Positions 28,424 through 37,028 of a stretch of DNA of 64,000 nt are shown here, piece after piece. Origin of the DNA: Alloacidobacterium sp035547425 (GTDB lineage Bacteria > Acidobacteriota > Terriglobia > Terriglobales > Acidobacteriaceae); assembly GCA_035547425.1 (NCBI GenBank), contig DASZUU010000008.1, positions 62,001 through 126,000 of the forward strand, in the 5' to 3' direction. The notes below the pieces were generated by a model. That model saw only the letters and a program-made list of their open reading frames with translations, did no database searches and was not told the DNA's origin. Each line of letters starts with the position of its first letter. Position 1 is the first letter of the stretch. The position numbers were made by a program, and so were the translations under genes.

Positions 28424-28464
28424 AAAATCGCCACAGGTTATAAGTAATAGCCTGTGGCGATTTT
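28424..28464. terminator. Bidirectional terminator after the GH109-like gene
   Basis: AAAATCGCCACAGG (28424-28437) pairs perfectly with CCTGTGGCGATTTT (28451-28464), a 14-bp stem with A-tract before and T-tract after. A second weaker stem, ATCCCAGGC (28537-28545) with GCCTGGGAT (28563-28571), lies nearer to the ilvD stop codon. Confidence 0.8.
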
Positions 28465-28599
28465 GTTTGAACAGCCTTTGGGATTTTCTGCGAGTGAACT
28501 GAAGTTTTCATGGAACAGCGTGGCCGCGCATTTGTGATCCCAGGCGCTTCTTTTATAAAGCAGCCTGGGATGCAGAGATGATAGGTCAGTTTGTAGTCT

Positions 28600-30462
28600 C
28601 TAAGCCCGACTCAGCTGTGCAAGGTCGCGTACAGCGCCACGATCCGCAGAAGTAGCCATAGCTGCATAAGCCTTTAATGCTGCCGAGACAACCCGCTGCC
28701 GGTTTTGCGGCTTCCATGCAGATCCCTGACGGGCTTCCATGGCGGAGCGGCGCGCTGCAAGCTCCGAATCAGAAATATTCAGCTGGATGCTGCGATTGGG
28801 AATGTCGATGTGGATGGTGTCGCCATCCTGAACCAACGCTATCGTGCCACCATCGGCGGCCTCAGGAGAGGCATGGCCGATTACCAATCCGGATGACCCA
28901 CCCGAAAAACGTCCATCCGTAAAAAGTGCGCAGACTTTTCCTAATCCTTTGGATTTGAGATACGAAGTGGGGTAAAGCATTTCCTGCATACCCGGACCGC
29001 CCTTCGGGCCCTCATAACGAATGATGACCACATCTCCGGCTTTAACTTTGTCACCGAGGATGCCCTCAACCGCATCTTCCTGGCTCTCGAAGACGCGAGC
29101 CTTGCCTGTGAATACCCACTGAGATTCGTCTACTCCGGCGGTTTTTACAATGCAACCTTTCTCCGCGAGATTTCCGTAAAGTACGGCTAAACCGCCATCT
29201 TTGGAATAGGCGTGTTCCTTATCCCGAATGCAACCACTCTTACGATCGAGGTCCAGGGATTCAAAGGTCGATTCCTGGCTAAAGGCAACCGTGGTTGGAA
29301 TGCCGCCGGGAGCTGCGCGGAAAAAGGTGTGAGCTTCCTCATTGCCACTTCCATTTACATCCCAGCGGGCGATGGCTTCTCCCAGGGTTCCACTATGTAC
29401 GTTTCCACAGGAGAGGTCGAGCAGTCCGGCGCGAGCCAGCTCGCCCATAATTCCTAGAATGCCTCCAGCGCGATGCACGTCTTCAATGTGATATTTGTCG
29501 GTAGCGGGTGCGGCCTTACACAAGCAGGGCACTCTTCGGGAAATACGATCGATATCCGACATGGTGAAATCCACTTGAGCTTCCTGCGCGGCTGCCAGCA
29601 GATGCAACACTGTGTTCGTCGATCCGCCCATCGCTACATCCAATGTCATGGCATTTTCAAAAGCCTTTTTGGTTGCAATGCTGCGCGGTAGAACAGAAGC
29701 ATCCTCTTCCTGATAATAGCGACGGCAAAGATCGACGATAAGACGTCCTGCCTGCTCGAAGAGATTTTTGCGCCATGCATGGGTAGCGACGATGGTGCCG
29801 TTGCCCGGCAGCGATAAACCGATGGCCTCCGTCAGACAATTCATCGAGTTAGCGGTAAACATGCCGGAACACGAGCCGCAGGTGGGACAGGCATTGCGCT
29901 CAACTTCTGCCGCTTCCGCATCGCTGATATTGGGATCAGCTGCCTTGACCATTGCATCAATCAAGTCAATTTTGGCAACAATCTGGCCATTTGCAGGCGA
30001 CTTGATTTTGCCGGCCTCCATCGGGCCGCCGGAGACAAATACCACTGGAATATTCAGCCGCATGGCTGCCATCAACATGCCGGGGGTGATCTTGTCGCAA
30101 TTGGAGATGCATACCATGGCGTCGGCACAGTGCGCATTCACCATATATTCCACAGAATCTGCAATAAGCTCGCGTGAAGGCAAGGAATACAACATGCCTC
30201 CATGTCCCATAGCAATGCCGTCGTCTACAGCGATCGTATTGAATTCCTTGGCGACGCCGCCTGCTCCTTCAATCTCTTTACTAACCAGGGCGCCCAGATC
30301 GCGTAAATGTACGTGGCCTGGGACAAACTGCGTAAATGAATTCACCACGGCGATGATCGGCTTTCCGAAATCCTGATCTTTCATGCCGGTGGCACGCCAA
30401 AGGGCACGAGCCCCTGCCATATTACGGCCATGTGTCGATGTGCGGGAACGATATTCAGGCAT
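28600..30462 (-). CDS. ilvD: Dihydroxy-acid dehydratase
   Basis: An iron-sulfur enzyme that dehydrates 2,3-dihydroxyisovalerate and its isoleucine-pathway analogue to 2-oxo acids. Cluster cysteines are seen in SNCDKITPGM and ACPTCGSCSGMF; the substrate motif GGPMEAGK and the C-terminal TDGRFSGGSSGLVIGH are intact. At 620 aa it is the long E. coli-like form. No Shine-Dalgarno-like sequence precedes the ATG at 30462, so it may be leaderless or weakly initiated. It is not next to other ilv genes here. Confidence 0.96.
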   Translation of the reverse strand: MPEYRSRTSTHGRNMAGARALWRATGMKDQDFGKPIIAVVNSFTQFVPGHVHLRDLGALVSKEIEGAGGVAKEFNTIAVDDGIAMGHGGMLYSLPSRELIADSVEYMVNAHCADAMVCISNCDKITPGMLMAAMRLNIPVVFVSGGPMEAGKIKSPANGQIVAKIDLIDAMVKAADPNISDAEAAEVERNACPTCGSCSGMFTANSMNCLTEAIGLSLPGNGTIVATHAWRKNLFEQAGRLIVDLCRRYYQEEDASVLPRSIATKKAFENAMTLDVAMGGSTNTVLHLLAAAQEAQVDFTMSDIDRISRRVPCLCKAAPATDKYHIEDVHRAGGILGIMGELARAGLLDLSCGNVHSGTLGEAIARWDVNGSGNEEAHTFFRAAPGGIPTTVAFSQESTFESLDLDRKSGCIRDKEHAYSKDGGLAVLYGNLAEKGCIVKTAGVDESQWVFTGKARVFESQEDAVEGILGDKVKAGDVVIIRYEGPKGGPGMQEMLYPTSYLKSKGLGKVCALFTDGRFSGGSSGLVIGHASPEAADGGTIALVQDGDTIHIDIPNRSIQLNISDSELAARRSAMEARQGSAWKPQNRQRVVSAALKAYAAMATSADRGAVRDLAQLSRA

Positions 30463-30594
30463 AGTTATAGATCGATTATAGATGTCGGATCTCTATCTCG
30501 CACGCCGAGTCATGATAATGAACTGCTCGCAAAGTCGTCCCGATATAGAGTAGATTCGCAGCCTGCGTGGGGCGGTTTATTCAGGATGTGCTCT

Positions 30595-31677
30595 CTATGG
30601 CTGGTTGAAGAGAATCGGTTGCAGTGAATGATTTTCTACATCCCGGAAATTGCTAAGACCTACTCCAACCAGGCGATAGAGTTGATGGACATGGTTATCG
30701 ACTCGTTCTCGAAGAGCCAACGCCATATTTGTTAAGTCTTCACATGAAGCAAGCGGCGTAGTGAAGGTGTGACTTCTAGTGAGAATCTGAAATTCCTTAG
30801 TCTTTAATTTCAGAACCACGGTACAGGCAACGCGGTTCTCCTTGCGAGAGGCCAGCCAGACTTTTTCCGACAACCGACGAATCATTGGCTCGGTCTCTTC
30901 GAGTGAGATGTCGCGTTCAAATGTATCTTCTGCCGAGATGGACTTGGTCGGCCTAAAGGGAACAACAGGGCTATGATCGATGCCGCGGGCGAGTTGATAG
31001 AGCCTTGCGCCATAACGACCGAAGCATTCTTCAAGCACTACGGCATCAAGATTGCGGAGATCTCCAACAGTCTTCACCCCAATCTCTTCCATTCGCTTCT
31101 CAGTAACCTTGCCGACACCGGGAATGCGGCCCACAGGCAGAGGTGTAAGAAAGCTTTCAACTTCTTCAGGCTGGATTATGAACAGGCCATCGGGCTTTTT
31201 CCAATCAGATGCAATTTTTGCCAGGAACTTGTTCGGGGCTACTCCAGCAGAAGCTGTCAGATGTAGCTCCTCGCGAATCTGCTGGCGGATAGCTTTTGCT
31301 ACGCGTGTTGCCGTTGGCAAACCTGTTTTGTTTTGGGTGACATCCAGATATGCTTCATCAAGGGAAAGCGGTTCGAGCAAATCGGTGTGACGTCGAAATA
31401 TTTCACGAACACTCTGCGAGACGGCACGGTAGCGCGCAAAATCGGGCGGTATGAAGATAGCCTCCGGACACAGGCGCTCCGCACTGACAGCGGGCATGGC
31501 CGAGCGCACGCCGAATTTTCGCGCTTCATACGATGCAGCGCAAACGACCGAACGATTGCCTTTCCATGCAACAACAACAGGTTTCCCACGCAAGCCTGGA
31601 TCATCGCGCTGCTCTACCGAGGCGTAGAAGGCGTCCATGTCAATGTGGACAATTTTTCGCGACTTCATCTGCTCCAC
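30595..31677 (-). CDS. dinB: DNA polymerase IV (Y-family translesion polymerase)
   Basis: This enzyme copies damaged templates. The N-terminal HIDMDAFYASVEQRDDP supplies the first catalytic Asp, SLDEAYLDV the second acidic site; helix-hairpin-helix (RIPGVGKVTEKRMEEIGV) and little-finger domains follow. I choose the GTG at 31677 because AGGAGG lies about ten bases upstream; the ATG at 31668 is in frame three codons later. Length is 360 aa, normal. TATAAT on the minus strand at 31707-31702 provides a likely promoter. The start at 31743 would extend into the divergent gene. Confidence 0.94.
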   Translation of the reverse strand: MEQMKSRKIVHIDMDAFYASVEQRDDPGLRGKPVVVAWKGNRSVVCAASYEARKFGVRSAMPAVSAERLCPEAIFIPPDFARYRAVSQSVREIFRRHTDLLEPLSLDEAYLDVTQNKTGLPTATRVAKAIRQQIREELHLTASAGVAPNKFLAKIASDWKKPDGLFIIQPEEVESFLTPLPVGRIPGVGKVTEKRMEEIGVKTVGDLRNLDAVVLEECFGRYGARLYQLARGIDHSPVVPFRPTKSISAEDTFERDISLEETEPMIRRLSEKVWLASRKENRVACTVVLKLKTKEFQILTRSHTFTTPLASCEDLTNMALALRERVDNHVHQLYRLVGVGLSNFRDVENHSLQPILFNQP

Positions 31678-31701
31678 TGCGTATTCGCCTCCTGTTCGCC
31701 T

Positions 31702-31731
31702 ATTATAGAAAGCATGCGCGGTTCGGAACAA
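31702..31731 (-). promoter_or_regulatory. Candidate dinB promoter
   Basis: The minus strand carries a perfect -10 TATAAT (31707-31702), with TTGTTC 18 bases upstream as a weak -35. GTTCGGAAC, a 9-bp palindrome, lies at 31721-31729 within the -35 region and could bind a regulator. The promoter overlaps the first codons of the divergent nuclease candidate. Confidence 0.4.
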
Positions 31732-32589
31732 TCCAATTTCCATGTTCCGGAAGGCATTTGCCTGCGGACTGAGCTAAGTCTTCGAGCTCTCGAATTCGCT
31801 AAGGCACAGAGACTGCTCTATGACCGAACGGACGGCTCTGTTCCAGGAGTGATATTTGGAGTGGATGACAACGGCCGGCATGGAAATTTCTATCCGGCGT
31901 CCTATCGAGAGATCATCGGTCATCTGCAATGGAGGCTGCGGCTTGACAAAGTTCACACGGCGTTCAAGAAGGCACGCGCGCGTGCAGATTGGCACTGGAG
32001 AGAGCTCGACTGCGCTCATAGTTCCGATGCACTGCTCATGAGCATCTTTTGTCATCCTGGTATCATCACCTCTCCACGTGTCCGCGCAATGCTCGGAATC
32101 GAATCTTGCGGAATGCCGGAATTCGGATTTAAGCCGCGAACGCCACTACAGAACGGCAAGCACGACCATACCGAAATTGATATGAGGATCGATCACTTGC
32201 TGGTTGAAGCTAAATTGACAGAATCCGATTTTCAGTCAGCGAGGAGCGATCTTATTTTGCGATATCGGGATTTGGAAACGGTGTTTGACGTGGGCGATTT
32301 TCCCTTACGAAATGGAAAGTTTTGCGGTTATCAATTAATACGCGGAACGCTGGCGGCCTACGCAACCGATGCCTCATTTTGTGTCTTCTGTGATGCTCGT
32401 CGTCCTGACTTAATTGAAGCGTGGTATCGAATTATCCGTGCTGTTCGCCTCTTCGACTTCCGTTCTCGCTTAAAGCTGCTTACTTGGCAGGAGTTGGTTG
32501 AGGCGCTCCCATGTGATTTGCAATTATTTTTAGCTGTCAAGTACGGCATTTATCCATCGCCTCATAATCTGCCGCTTACAGGCGGATAA
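31714..32589 (+). CDS. PD-(D/E)XK-like nuclease candidate, 291 aa
   Basis: I do not recognise a named family, but residues 153-170 read TEID followed eight residues later by VEAKLTE. This is the D...(E)xK arrangement of PD-(D/E)XK nucleases (Asp156, Glu165, Lys167) with the preceding hydrophobic strand. YQLIRGTLAAY (206-216) could be the conserved downstream helix. The ATG at 31714 is the first start that does not overlap dinB, though no ribosome binding site is evident. It is divergent from dinB and overlaps the convergent PPC-domain gene by 14 bp. Function is inferred from motif only. Confidence 0.6.
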   Translation: MRGSEQSNFHVPEGICLRTELSLRALEFAKAQRLLYDRTDGSVPGVIFGVDDNGRHGNFYPASYREIIGHLQWRLRLDKVHTAFKKARARADWHWRELDCAHSSDALLMSIFCHPGIITSPRVRAMLGIESCGMPEFGFKPRTPLQNGKHDHTEIDMRIDHLLVEAKLTESDFQSARSDLILRYRDLETVFDVGDFPLRNGKFCGYQLIRGTLAAYATDASFCVFCDARRPDLIEAWYRIIRAVRLFDFRSRLKLLTWQELVEALPCDLQLFLAVKYGIYPSPHNLPLTGG

Positions 32590-33007
32590 GTGCGAGCCCG
32601 GACTCAGGATCGATTTCTTTTTGAAGGTGCTGTGGGCTTTCGGTAATGACGATCTCGCATGTCGGTCGAACCGTTGCGTTTAGCAGATGGCCGCCGTGAG
32701 CTGTGCCATCCCTGCGCCCAATAACTAGGTGAGCATGAATTTGCGGCTCACTATTTTTAAATGCGATATCTCCGATCAACGACAGCAACTCCACCTGTTC
32801 GTGAAGCGCAACAGAGGTTTCGTATTTCTTGGTTTCCCAATTGAACCAGCCTAGCGCAGCATCACTGAGAGCACCGATCGCTTTGAAACTGCTCGCTGAT
32901 AGCTGCTCGGTCTTCGCAAAGCTTTTCAGTGAGGAGAGAAGTTCGTCGCCGGTATCGAGAATTAACACAAAAGTTTTCGGAATAGCGGCAATTTGTTTTG
33001 AATGCAT
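32576..33007 (-). CDS. PPC/DUF296-domain protein
   Basis: The product is a 143-aa stand-alone PPC (plant and prokaryote conserved, DUF296) domain. Family hallmarks are the N-terminal FVLILDTGDELLSSL, SSFKAIGALSDAALGWF, and the metal-binding-like HAHLVIGRRDGTAHGGHLL. Bacterial members are usually cytoplasmic trimers of unknown function; plant versions are fused to AT-hook DNA-binding motifs, which are absent here. GGAGG precedes the ATG at 33007. It overlaps the nuclease candidate by 14 bp tail to tail. Confidence 0.85.
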   Translation of the reverse strand: MHSKQIAAIPKTFVLILDTGDELLSSLKSFAKTEQLSASSFKAIGALSDAALGWFNWETKKYETSVALHEQVELLSLIGDIAFKNSEPQIHAHLVIGRRDGTAHGGHLLNATVRPTCEIVITESPQHLQKEIDPESGLALIRL

Positions 33008-33154
33008 CCTGCCCTCCAGGCAGTGGGATGCGAAAGTTCGGCTCTATGTGCGCATTTCGTCTGCTTGTTTACTCAGTTATCAAACCCCTACCCGAGAATG
33101 CGCGTCCAACCATATGTCCAGACTGAGCGGACTATTCCCGTTTCGGAGACATTG

Positions 33155-34900
33155 ATGACCAACGCATCTGACGTACTTGTAGAGCGACTTCTAGCCTGGG
33201 GCGTGGACACAATATTCGGCCTGCCGGGAGACGGCATCAATGGCGTTTTCGAAGCTCTTCGCTTAAAGAAAGATCGGATACGGTTTATCCATGTTCGACA
33301 TGAGGAGGCAGCCGCTTTCATGGCATGTGCCTATGCGAAGTTCACCGGGAGATTAGGAGTATGTATTGCGACTTCCGGACCCGGCGGGATTCATCTTCTG
33401 AATGGCCTGTACGATGCGAAAATGGACCACGCCCCTGTTCTTGCCATCACTGGCCTCCAACATAGCGACCTGGTGGGCACGTTTACGCAGCAGGACGTGG
33501 CGCTCGACAAGCTGTTTATGGATGTGGCTGTCTACAACGAGCGCATTATGAGCGGCGCACACATGGAGAGCGTAGCTGATCTCGCAATCCGCAGCGCGCT
33601 TTCTGCGCGCGGTGTAGCTCATATTACGATTCCAGTCGATGTTCAAGTTCAGGAAATTAAAAAAGGCCGGTCGGATCGAAATCCAATTCATCACACGTCC
33701 GCAGTGCCGGCTTACTTTGATCAGGTCCCGGCGCGAATTGAGCTCGAGCATGCAGCGGACATTCTCAATCGCGGAAAGAAGATTGCAATCCTAACCGGTC
33801 AGGGAGCGCTGCATGCGACCCAGGAGCTCGAAGAACTGGCCGAGACACTGGGCGCGCCGATTATTAAGGCTCTGCTTGGGAAAGCTGCTGTGCCGGATGA
33901 TAGTCCATATACGACAGGTGGAATTGGTCTTCTTGGGACCGAACCTTCACAAGAAGCTATTGAGGGTTGCGATACGCTTCTGATGGTAGGAACATCCTTT
34001 CCGTATATCGAATTTCTTCCGGAGCCTGGTTCCGTCAAGTGCGTGCAGATTGATATCGATCCGCAGAGAATCAGCCTGCGCCATCCAGCTGATGTAGGCC
34101 TCGTCGGAGACACGAAGAATACAATTCGCGCCTTGCTTCCTCTGCTTAAAAAACATGAAAAAGATTTTCTGGAAAAGGCGCAGAAAGCCAAAGCTGAATG
34201 GCAGAAGCTTATGGAAGAACGCGGCACCCGGACAGACAAGCCCATGAAGCCGCAGGTAGTGGGCTGGGAGTTGGGCAAGCGCATTCCATCCAATGCCATC
34301 GTCACTTCAGATTCAGGAACGATCACAACGTGGTGGGCGCGATATGTGCCTTCGCTACGCGGACAGAAGCACAGCTGTTCGGGTAATCTTGCGACGATGG
34401 CTTGCGGCTTGCCCTATGCAATTGCCGCAGCGGTCGCGTATCCCGACCGGCCTGTTTATTGCATCATCGGCGATGGTGGGCTGAGCATGTTGCTGGGCGA
34501 ATTGATTACAGTCGCCGCGTACAAGCTCAATATCAAGATCATCGTCATCAAAAACAATACGTTGGGCCAGATCAAGTGGGAGCAGATGGTCTTTCTCGGA
34601 AACCCTGAATACGCATGCGATCTTCATCCTGCGGACTTCGTGGCGATCGCGCGGGGCGCAGGCATAGATGCAATGCAGATCGAAGATCCCGCGAGCTGCG
34701 GCTCACAGCTGGATAGTGTGGTGAATCGACCGGGGCCGGTGCTTATTGAGGCAGTGGTCGACCAGTTCACGCCTCCCATGCCGGCAAAAATTAAAGCTTC
34801 TCAGGCGCTCAAGCTGGCAGAGGCTCTGGTGCGCGGCGAGCCGAATCGCATGAAAATCGCTCTGACAAATGCGCATGATACAGTGCGCGAGCTTGTATGA
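33155..34900 (+). CDS. Thiamine-diphosphate enzyme, PoxB/acetolactate-synthase-like
   Basis: This TPP-dependent enzyme acts on pyruvate or a related 2-oxo acid. From the ATG at 33155 (GGAGA nearby) the 581-aa protein has all three domains: the PYR domain with FGLPGDG and the catalytic Glu in VRHEEAAAFMA, the central domain, and the PP domain with GDGGLSMLLGE...NNTLG for TPP/Mg. The C-terminal half resembles pyruvate:quinone oxidase PoxB more than IlvB. The PoxB membrane-binding C-terminal peptide is not evident. First gene of a five-gene operon with an enolase homologue and a GMC dehydrogenase. Confidence 0.88.
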   Translation: MTNASDVLVERLLAWGVDTIFGLPGDGINGVFEALRLKKDRIRFIHVRHEEAAAFMACAYAKFTGRLGVCIATSGPGGIHLLNGLYDAKMDHAPVLAITGLQHSDLVGTFTQQDVALDKLFMDVAVYNERIMSGAHMESVADLAIRSALSARGVAHITIPVDVQVQEIKKGRSDRNPIHHTSAVPAYFDQVPARIELEHAADILNRGKKIAILTGQGALHATQELEELAETLGAPIIKALLGKAAVPDDSPYTTGGIGLLGTEPSQEAIEGCDTLLMVGTSFPYIEFLPEPGSVKCVQIDIDPQRISLRHPADVGLVGDTKNTIRALLPLLKKHEKDFLEKAQKAKAEWQKLMEERGTRTDKPMKPQVVGWELGKRIPSNAIVTSDSGTITTWWARYVPSLRGQKHSCSGNLATMACGLPYAIAAAVAYPDRPVYCIIGDGGLSMLLGELITVAAYKLNIKIIVIKNNTLGQIKWEQMVFLGNPEYACDLHPADFVAIARGAGIDAMQIEDPASCGSQLDSVVNRPGPVLIEAVVDQFTPPMPAKIKASQALKLAEALVRGEPNRMKIALTNAHDTVRELV

Positions 34901-34927
34901 ATTATCCAATGAGGAGCCGTCCCGCGC

Positions 34928-36037
34928 ATGCCATCATCAGCAAGTTCGATAGAGAAGGTAGAGGTTTCTGCTTACACCATATCGACGGATGCGCCCGAAG
35001 GCGATGGCACTTTGCGATGGGATTCTACGACTCTCATCCTTTGCGAAATTCATGCAGAAGGGCAGATCGGAATTGGTTATACCTATGGCCATGCGGCGAC
35101 CGCAGCGGTTGCTGATCACCTCGCAGCCAAATGTCTTCTGCGTCACTCAGCATTCGACATTCCCGCCCTTTATGCTTCCATGCTGGCGCAGATTCGCAAT
35201 GAAGGGAATAGCGGAATTGCCTCGATGGCGCTCTCAGCACTCGATGTGGCGCTGTGGGATATTAAAGCAAAGATAGTTGGTTGCGCTCTCGCGGATCTTT
35301 TTGGCTCGGTTCACACAAGCGTAACGGCATATGGGAGCGGAGGATTTACCACTTACAGTCATGAGCAGTTGGCTGCGCAGCTTTCCGGCTGGGCGGCGCA
35401 AGGTTTGCAGTGCGTAAAAATGAAGATCGGCGCCCAACCCACGGCAGATGTAGAGAGAGTTCGCATAGCGCGGGAAGCCATCGGCCCGTCTGTAAATTTG
35501 TTTGTTGATGCAAACGGCGCCTATGATGCCCGCCAGGCGATCTCCTTTGCAAATCAATTTGAAGCATTCAACGTTACATGGTTTGAAGAGCCCGTAAGCT
35601 CGGATGATCTGGACGGCATGCGACGGGTGCGCGACAGGGCTCCCCATGCCATGGAGATAGCGGCTGGGGAGTACGGTTACAACTCTTTATATTTTCGGCG
35701 GATGCTCGAGGCAGAAGCCGTGGATGTCTTGCAACTGGATGGAACGCGTTGCAAAGGGTTCACCGGATTTTTGGAAGGAGCCGCAATTGCGGCTAGCTTC
35801 GGATGTCCTGTTTCTGCGCATTGCGCTCCGTCCTTGCATATGCACGTCGGATGTGCGATTCCCCAGTTTCGTCATGTTGAATATTTCCACGATCATGCGC
35901 GCATTGAAGAAGTGCTCTTCGATGGATTTATCGCACCCGTGAACGGACAGATGAAACCAGACCGCTCACGGCCCGGTATGGGTATCAGCTTTAAGCATGT
36001 TGATGCAGAACGGTTCCTGGTGTGGAGAAGTCAATGA
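34928..36037 (+). CDS. Enolase-superfamily enzyme (mandelate racemase/muconate lactonising type)
   Basis: The enzyme should abstract a proton alpha to a carboxylate, for example a sugar-acid dehydratase or dipeptide/lactone isomerase. The catalytic set is present: KMK (Lys164, Lys166), metal ligands Asp194 (VDANGA), Glu220 (WFEEP) and Glu248 (AGEYG), and a late His298 (SAHCAP). The KxK plus late His pattern allows a mandelate-racemase-subgroup reaction. At 369 aa it is family length. It starts 27 bp after the TPP-enzyme stop with GAGGAG upstream. Substrate is unknown; the GMC partner suggests sugar acids. Confidence 0.87.
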   Translation: MPSSASSIEKVEVSAYTISTDAPEGDGTLRWDSTTLILCEIHAEGQIGIGYTYGHAATAAVADHLAAKCLLRHSAFDIPALYASMLAQIRNEGNSGIASMALSALDVALWDIKAKIVGCALADLFGSVHTSVTAYGSGGFTTYSHEQLAAQLSGWAAQGLQCVKMKIGAQPTADVERVRIAREAIGPSVNLFVDANGAYDARQAISFANQFEAFNVTWFEEPVSSDDLDGMRRVRDRAPHAMEIAAGEYGYNSLYFRRMLEAEAVDVLQLDGTRCKGFTGFLEGAAIAASFGCPVSAHCAPSLHMHVGCAIPQFRHVEYFHDHARIEEVLFDGFIAPVNGQMKPDRSRPGMGISFKHVDAERFLVWRSQ

Positions 36038-36068
36038 TCTTCGATGGTGGACAGCAGCGGGAGTTGGC

Positions 36069-37028
36069 ATGACCTTTATTTTGACCTCGGCGCTGGAGCG
36101 GAGCGCTCATCGTCATCTGCCGGCTCCGTTGTCCTCAGGCATCATTACAGCGCTTGAGCATTTACGTAAAGGCTGTTTTCAACGCAGCCTTTGCCTTGTT
36201 GTCGCTACAACCAGCATCGCGAGCGGGCTGGAAGTTGGATATGAGCACTACAAAGGAAGTTATAGCAATCCGGTCATGTATACGCCGGTGCTTTTGAGCG
36301 GAGCTCTCGCCGGTGCCGGGCTAGCTGGCGTATTCAGCCGCGTGGCTGCTCGCATACTTCTTCGCTGTGTGAGCGTTATTACCCTCGCGGATGGGGTCAT
36401 CGGCTTTTTCTTTCACATTCGCGGAGTTGCCCGAAAGCCAGGCGGCTGGAGCCTTCTTGTCACGAATATTGTTATGGGACCGCCGATCTTTGCGCCGCTG
36501 CTTTTTGGAACGAGTGCATATCTGGGATTAATGGCCTCGTATCTTCGCCGGGAAGAGGATATGAACCGGCCGGCCCAATATCTCACAGAATGGCTTGCGC
36601 CGCGAAGCTGGGACTGGCGAATGAACCTCCGTCACGGAAGGTTCCAGAAGCATCTTTCCGCAGTTACAGTTTTGTGGGCATTTTTTAGTGGTTTCGAAGC
36701 ACTGTATTCGCACTACAAAACAAACTTTCGCTATAAAGCGCAATGGACGCCGGTTTTCCTGACACCCTTTTTGATGGCAGCGGGAATTGGCGCCATAAAG
36801 AGTCGTCGCATCGCAAACACTGCTCTTCCTGCCGTCTCTGCTCTCGCGCTTGCAGACGGCGCCATTGGTTTCTATTATCACGCCCGCGGCATCGTGCGCA
36901 GACCGGGCGGCGTTAAGAAGCCGTTGTACAACACCCTGTATGGTCCGCCCATTTTTGCTCCACTTCTTTTTGCAGCTTGCGGATTCCTGGGCTTGATGGC
37001 CAGTCTTCTACGGAGAGAAAAAAGATGA
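36069..37028 (+). CDS. Membrane protein made of two homologous modules, 319 aa
   Basis: I do not recognise this family. Residues about 54-163 and 209-318 are two copies of one module at an exact 155-residue offset with no gap; about half the aligned positions are identical. Each copy has three or four membrane segments and keeps HYK (His60/His215), TPV, LADG, GFxxHxRG (His116/His271), RxPGG, and GPPIFAPLLF. The paired histidines are plausible heme or quinone-site ligands, an inference. GGGAG precedes the ATG at 36069. Its stop overlaps the next gene (ATGA), so it probably anchors the GMC dehydrogenase encoded downstream. Confidence 0.85.
   Translation: MTFILTSALERSAHRHLPAPLSSGIITALEHLRKGCFQRSLCLVVATTSIASGLEVGYEHYKGSYSNPVMYTPVLLSGALAGAGLAGVFSRVAARILLRCVSVITLADGVIGFFFHIRGVARKPGGWSLLVTNIVMGPPIFAPLLFGTSAYLGLMASYLRREEDMNRPAQYLTEWLAPRSWDWRMNLRHGRFQKHLSAVTVLWAFFSGFEALYSHYKTNFRYKAQWTPVFLTPFLMAAGIGAIKSRRIANTALPAVSALALADGAIGFYYHARGIVRRPGGVKKPLYNTLYGPPIFAPLLFAACGFLGLMASLLRREKR

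Noticed and set aside
31333..31713. N-terminal extension of the nuclease candidate to 418 aa
   Set aside because: The extra part is antisense to dinB and has no protein-like character; the start at 31714 avoids overlap.
31721..31729. GTTCGGAAC as a LexA box upstream of dinB
   Set aside because: The palindrome has the half-sites in the opposite order to the GAAC-N4-GTTC LexA site and I cannot tie it to a known LexA motif for this phylum.
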